From Methanomassiliicoccales archaeon (GTDB lineage: Archaea > Thermoplasmatota > Thermoplasmata > Methanomassiliicoccales > UBA472), in the NCBI GenBank assembly GCA_036504055.1, contig DASXVU010000048.1, forward strand, positions 62,001 to 126,000: a stretch of DNA of 64,000 nt. The letters run 5' to 3'. Below the pieces are notes generated by a model. It was not told the origin of the DNA. It did not search any database and saw nothing but the letters and a program-made list of their open reading frames with translations. Positions 61,998 to 64,000 of the stretch are shown in pieces. Each line of letters starts with the position of its first letter. Position 1 is the first letter of the stretch. Both the position numbers and the translations under genes were made by a program.

Positions 61998-63284
61998 TTA
62001 TTTCATTGGATTATTTCTATACAAAAAGAACATCTTGCGCCCAGATTTCCTCATATCCAAGAACCCGAGTTTGGTCAGAAGGAGCAGGTCTGTCCTCGCT
62101 GTTTGATGGACGACATTGAATTTGGAGACAATCTCGGCCACTGTTACAGCCGTATCCTTACGCTTGAGAAAATCCTTGAGGATCTCAGCCTGTCTGAAGT
62201 TCAATTCTGGGTGCATCTCGACGATCGCTGTCGCCGTTCTGGCCTCCTCCTGTTTCCTTTTGATGTACGCCTTCGTATTCTCCAAGGCCTTCTCCATGCA
62301 CTCAAGATTGAAATTTATGAAATATGTCACATCATTTTCATCCGTCTCGGTATAGAGGTAGGCAAGGTTGTACCGGCCCCGACTTTGTTTGATAACCTTC
62401 GAGACAGCCATATATTCGAAGAGCCAGTAGCCAGATCTCATGGCTTTCCAGTACATCAGCGCCCTTGCCAATCGACCATTGCCATCGACGAATGGATGGA
62501 GATATCCGATCATGAAATGGATCACGATCGCCTTTAATAGCGGGTGCAGATAGCCACCGGAATCGTCATCGTTCGCAAATGCGCATAGCTTCTCCATGTA
62601 TTCCGGGATCTTGACATGGGATGGCGGTTGGTGGTATATCGTACCCTCCAGGGGGTCCATGACGACCGTCTCGTCATCCTGCCTGAACCGTCCTTCGAAT
62701 TTTGGGTCATCAAGGGTATCATGCGTTATTAGCCGGTGGAGTTCCAGGATGGATGATTCCGTCAATGTCCGGTCAGCCATCTCCTTGATCCTTTGCATAG
62801 TGACATAATCATTGACGATCATCCTCTCGGAATGGGAGCGGGGTCTCCTTCCCTCTCTAAGCATGCGCTTCGCTTCCTTGGTGGTCGTAACAGCCCCTTC
62901 CAGTTGACTTGAGGCTATCGCTTCCTCCATCAGCGAACTCACTATGTACCGTTCCATCTCCGATTCATGAAGGGGCTCAGCAACCACGATCGATCCAGAC
63001 GCTCCGATATCAAGGATGTGGAGGATACGATGGGCCTCCTTGGTGATGTTGTACTGGAGCTCTACATCTCCAAAATCGATGGGATAGGAATTGCCCATCC
63101 TCGACAATTTCACAAGGGCCCAGGTATATTCGGGGTCTTGGAGGTCTTTTCTTCTAAGCTCATCCCAATGGATGTAGTCCTCGTCGTAACGTTTTGCCAA
63201 TTCCAAGGACTTCTTGAATAGACCTTCTTTGATAATTCTGTCCTGCAATTGACTGTAGGGTATTGGCTTCTCAGGCATCTTCAT
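61998..63284 (-). CDS. Fic family AMP-transferase with C-terminal winged helix
   Basis: 428 residues from MKMPEKPIPY; a frame with an ATG 29 codons earlier is AT-rich and unlikely to code. The catalytic Fic motif HPFVDGNGRLAR is complete at 263-274. The inhibitory helix motif SSQLEG at 125-130 lies N-terminal, so this is a self-inhibited class II Fic protein that normally transfers AMP to a target protein. The last 70 residues look like a winged helix (FLKRKDTAVTVAEIVSKFNVVHQTARTDL), which could bind the adjacent inverted repeats. Codon and base use is more AT-rich than the neighbours, suggesting transfer. Confidence 0.9.
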   Translation of the reverse strand: MKMPEKPIPYSQLQDRIIKEGLFKKSLELAKRYDEDYIHWDELRRKDLQDPEYTWALVKLSRMGNSYPIDFGDVELQYNITKEAHRILHILDIGASGSIVVAEPLHESEMERYIVSSLMEEAIASSQLEGAVTTTKEAKRMLREGRRPRSHSERMIVNDYVTMQRIKEMADRTLTESSILELHRLITHDTLDDPKFEGRFRQDDETVVMDPLEGTIYHQPPSHVKIPEYMEKLCAFANDDDSGGYLHPLLKAIVIHFMIGYLHPFVDGNGRLARALMYWKAMRSGYWLFEYMAVSKVIKQSRGRYNLAYLYTETDENDVTYFINFNLECMEKALENTKAYIKRKQEEARTATAIVEMHPELNFRQAEILKDFLKRKDTAVTVAEIVSKFNVVHQTARTDLLLLTKLGFLDMRKSGRKMFFLYRNNPMK

Positions 63285-63329
63285 CTTAGCACTATTCGAT
63301 AAGTAATATCGAACTGGACATAATAACCT

Positions 63330-63417
63330 ATTGCTAATACAATACATTTTAGCAATAATTAGCATTTCCACAAACTACATGATTACTACTAATCTGACAT
63401 TGATTAGCAGTAATCAT
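63330..63417. repeat. Inverted repeats upstream of the Fic gene
   Basis: A 16-bp inverted repeat with one mismatch (arms 63379-63394 and 63402-63417, seven-base loop) has the arm GATTACTACTAATC against GATTAGCAGTAATC. A smaller one, ATTGCTA/TAGCAAT, spans 63330-63356, and ATTAGCA follows at 63358-63364. The shared element TTAGCA/TGCTAA recurs at least four times in under 90 bases. Confidence 0.7.
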
Positions 63418-63491
63418 CAATGCCGGTATAAGCGCATCCATCTTCACAAATGGCCAATATATGGTCTAAACGGACTCATTGCGATTGTCGG

Positions 63492-64000
63492 TCACGAATC
63501 GATACGGTCCTTGATGAACTGGATTATCGGCAGGAGCGGTTCGATCCCGGGCATGTCCATCGGCGAAACACCGAGCAGGTCCGCGCCCTTGACCACGTTC
63601 GAGTTCGGCAGCGTCGCGATGAGCAGCAGGTGCTCCTTCTTCAGCTCCTTGGCCACCAGCGCTTCCTCGTTCTCCGTAGAACACTTGTTCAAAACGACGA
63701 AAATGTTCCCGACCCCAATCTCCTTGGCCATCCGGGCGATGGTGATGGCGGTGTCCACCGACCTCATTCCCGGTTCCACCACTATCAGCATGACGTCGAC
63801 GTTCCTGGCGGTGGAGCGGCCCAGATGCTCCAGTCCCGCCTCCATGTCCATGATGACGACCTCTTCTCCGGACAGGACGTGGGACATGAGCGCTTTCAGA
63901 AGCGAGGATTCCGGACAGAAGCATCCGCTTCCCGGCGTCTCGATCGTCCCGAGGACCAGCAACGTCACGCCATCCGGTGCCCGGAGGCCGTAATGGTCAA
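63492..64000 (-). CDS. CooC-like nickel-insertion ATPase, second copy (5' end outside window)
   Basis: The C-terminal 169 or so residues of a CooC/AcsF-type ATPase; the frame stays open to the window edge, so the P-loop half lies beyond it. Visible motifs are PGSGCFCPESSLLKALM with the CxC metal site, EVVIMDMEAGLEHLGRST, and FVVLNKCSTENEEAL. It reads further upstream as RAPDGVTLLVLG, which is the usual CooC strand. It is a paralogue of the complete cooC in this window. Matching a second CODH or the second active site of the fused enzyme is possible. Confidence 0.85.
   Translation of the reverse strand, partial: DHYGLRAPDGVTLLVLGTIETPGSGCFCPESSLLKALMSHVLSGEEVVIMDMEAGLEHLGRSTARNVDVMLIVVEPGMRSVDTAITIARMAKEIGVGNIFVVLNKCSTENEEALVAKELKKEHLLLIATLPNSNVVKGADLLGVSPMDMPGIEPLLPIIQFIKDRIDS

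Noticed and set aside
1-64000. CRISPR array, insertion sequence or prophage
   Set aside because: No regularly spaced repeats, transposase, integrase or phage structural genes were seen.

Overview
The window reads as a moderately GC-rich archaeal chromosome, most likely from the Thermoplasmatota (relatives of Thermoplasma or Methanomassiliicoccales). The archaeal signs are a prenyl-lipid cluster (geranylgeranyl diphosphate synthase, geranylgeranyl reductase, archaeal-type cis-prenyl synthase), a B12-binding radical SAM protein of the Ta0216 type, a KptA RNA 2'-phosphotransferase, a TiaS-like protein, and TATA boxes a short distance upstream of many start codons. I see no rRNA, tRNA, CRISPR array, insertion sequence or methyl-coenzyme M reductase gene.

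Layout. 1-2.7 kb: two membrane subunits of a complex I-like dehydrogenase. 2.9-9 kb: lipid and cofactor genes. 9.2-20.3 kb: DUF2797 protein, kptA, then folD, fhs (formate-tetrahydrofolate ligase), a DUF3786 protein, a polysaccharide deacetylase, and a tight five-gene operon hdrA-like / hdrA-like / mvhD / metV / metF. 20.4-31.4 kb: zinc ribbon, orphan MASE3 histidine kinase, permease, molybdoprotein-cytochrome fusion, acsE methyltransferase, a DJ-1 gene broken by a 13-bp duplication, purH and a CDF transporter. 31.6-46.1 kb: flavin reductase, corrinoid-activation ASKHA protein, core methionine synthase, CooC ATPase, corrinoid protein subunits AcsC and AcsD, and a single 1357-residue polypeptide that is CO dehydrogenase fused to acetyl-CoA synthase. 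46-54 kb: hydrolase, M16 protease and a biotin module (ACT protein, BirA, carboxyltransferase MmdA, PycB/OadA-like subunit, biotin carrier). 54-62 kb: two regulated export operons (MarR-MFS-UspA and PadR-ABC), with a secreted beta-propeller between them. 62-64 kb: a more AT-rich Fic locus and a second, truncated CooC.

How it fits together. FolD, Fhs, MetV/MetF, AcsE, AcsC/AcsD and CODH/ACS are all of the tetrahydrofolate-dependent bacterial type. Together they cover formate to methyl-THF, methyl transfer to the corrinoid protein, and acetyl-CoA formation from methyl, CO and CoA. CooC and the ASKHA protein would mature or reactivate the metal and corrinoid centres. The core MetE beside them probably draws methyl groups for methionine. 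The window therefore encodes an almost complete bacterial-style Wood-Ljungdahl pathway in an archaeal setting. Two features stand out: a natural CODH-ACS fusion, and a split HdrA pair linked to MetVF without HdrB or HdrC. The biotin module could feed or drain pyruvate/oxaloacetate through transcarboxylation. Assignments rest on reading the proteins against remembered family sequences; no database search was run.
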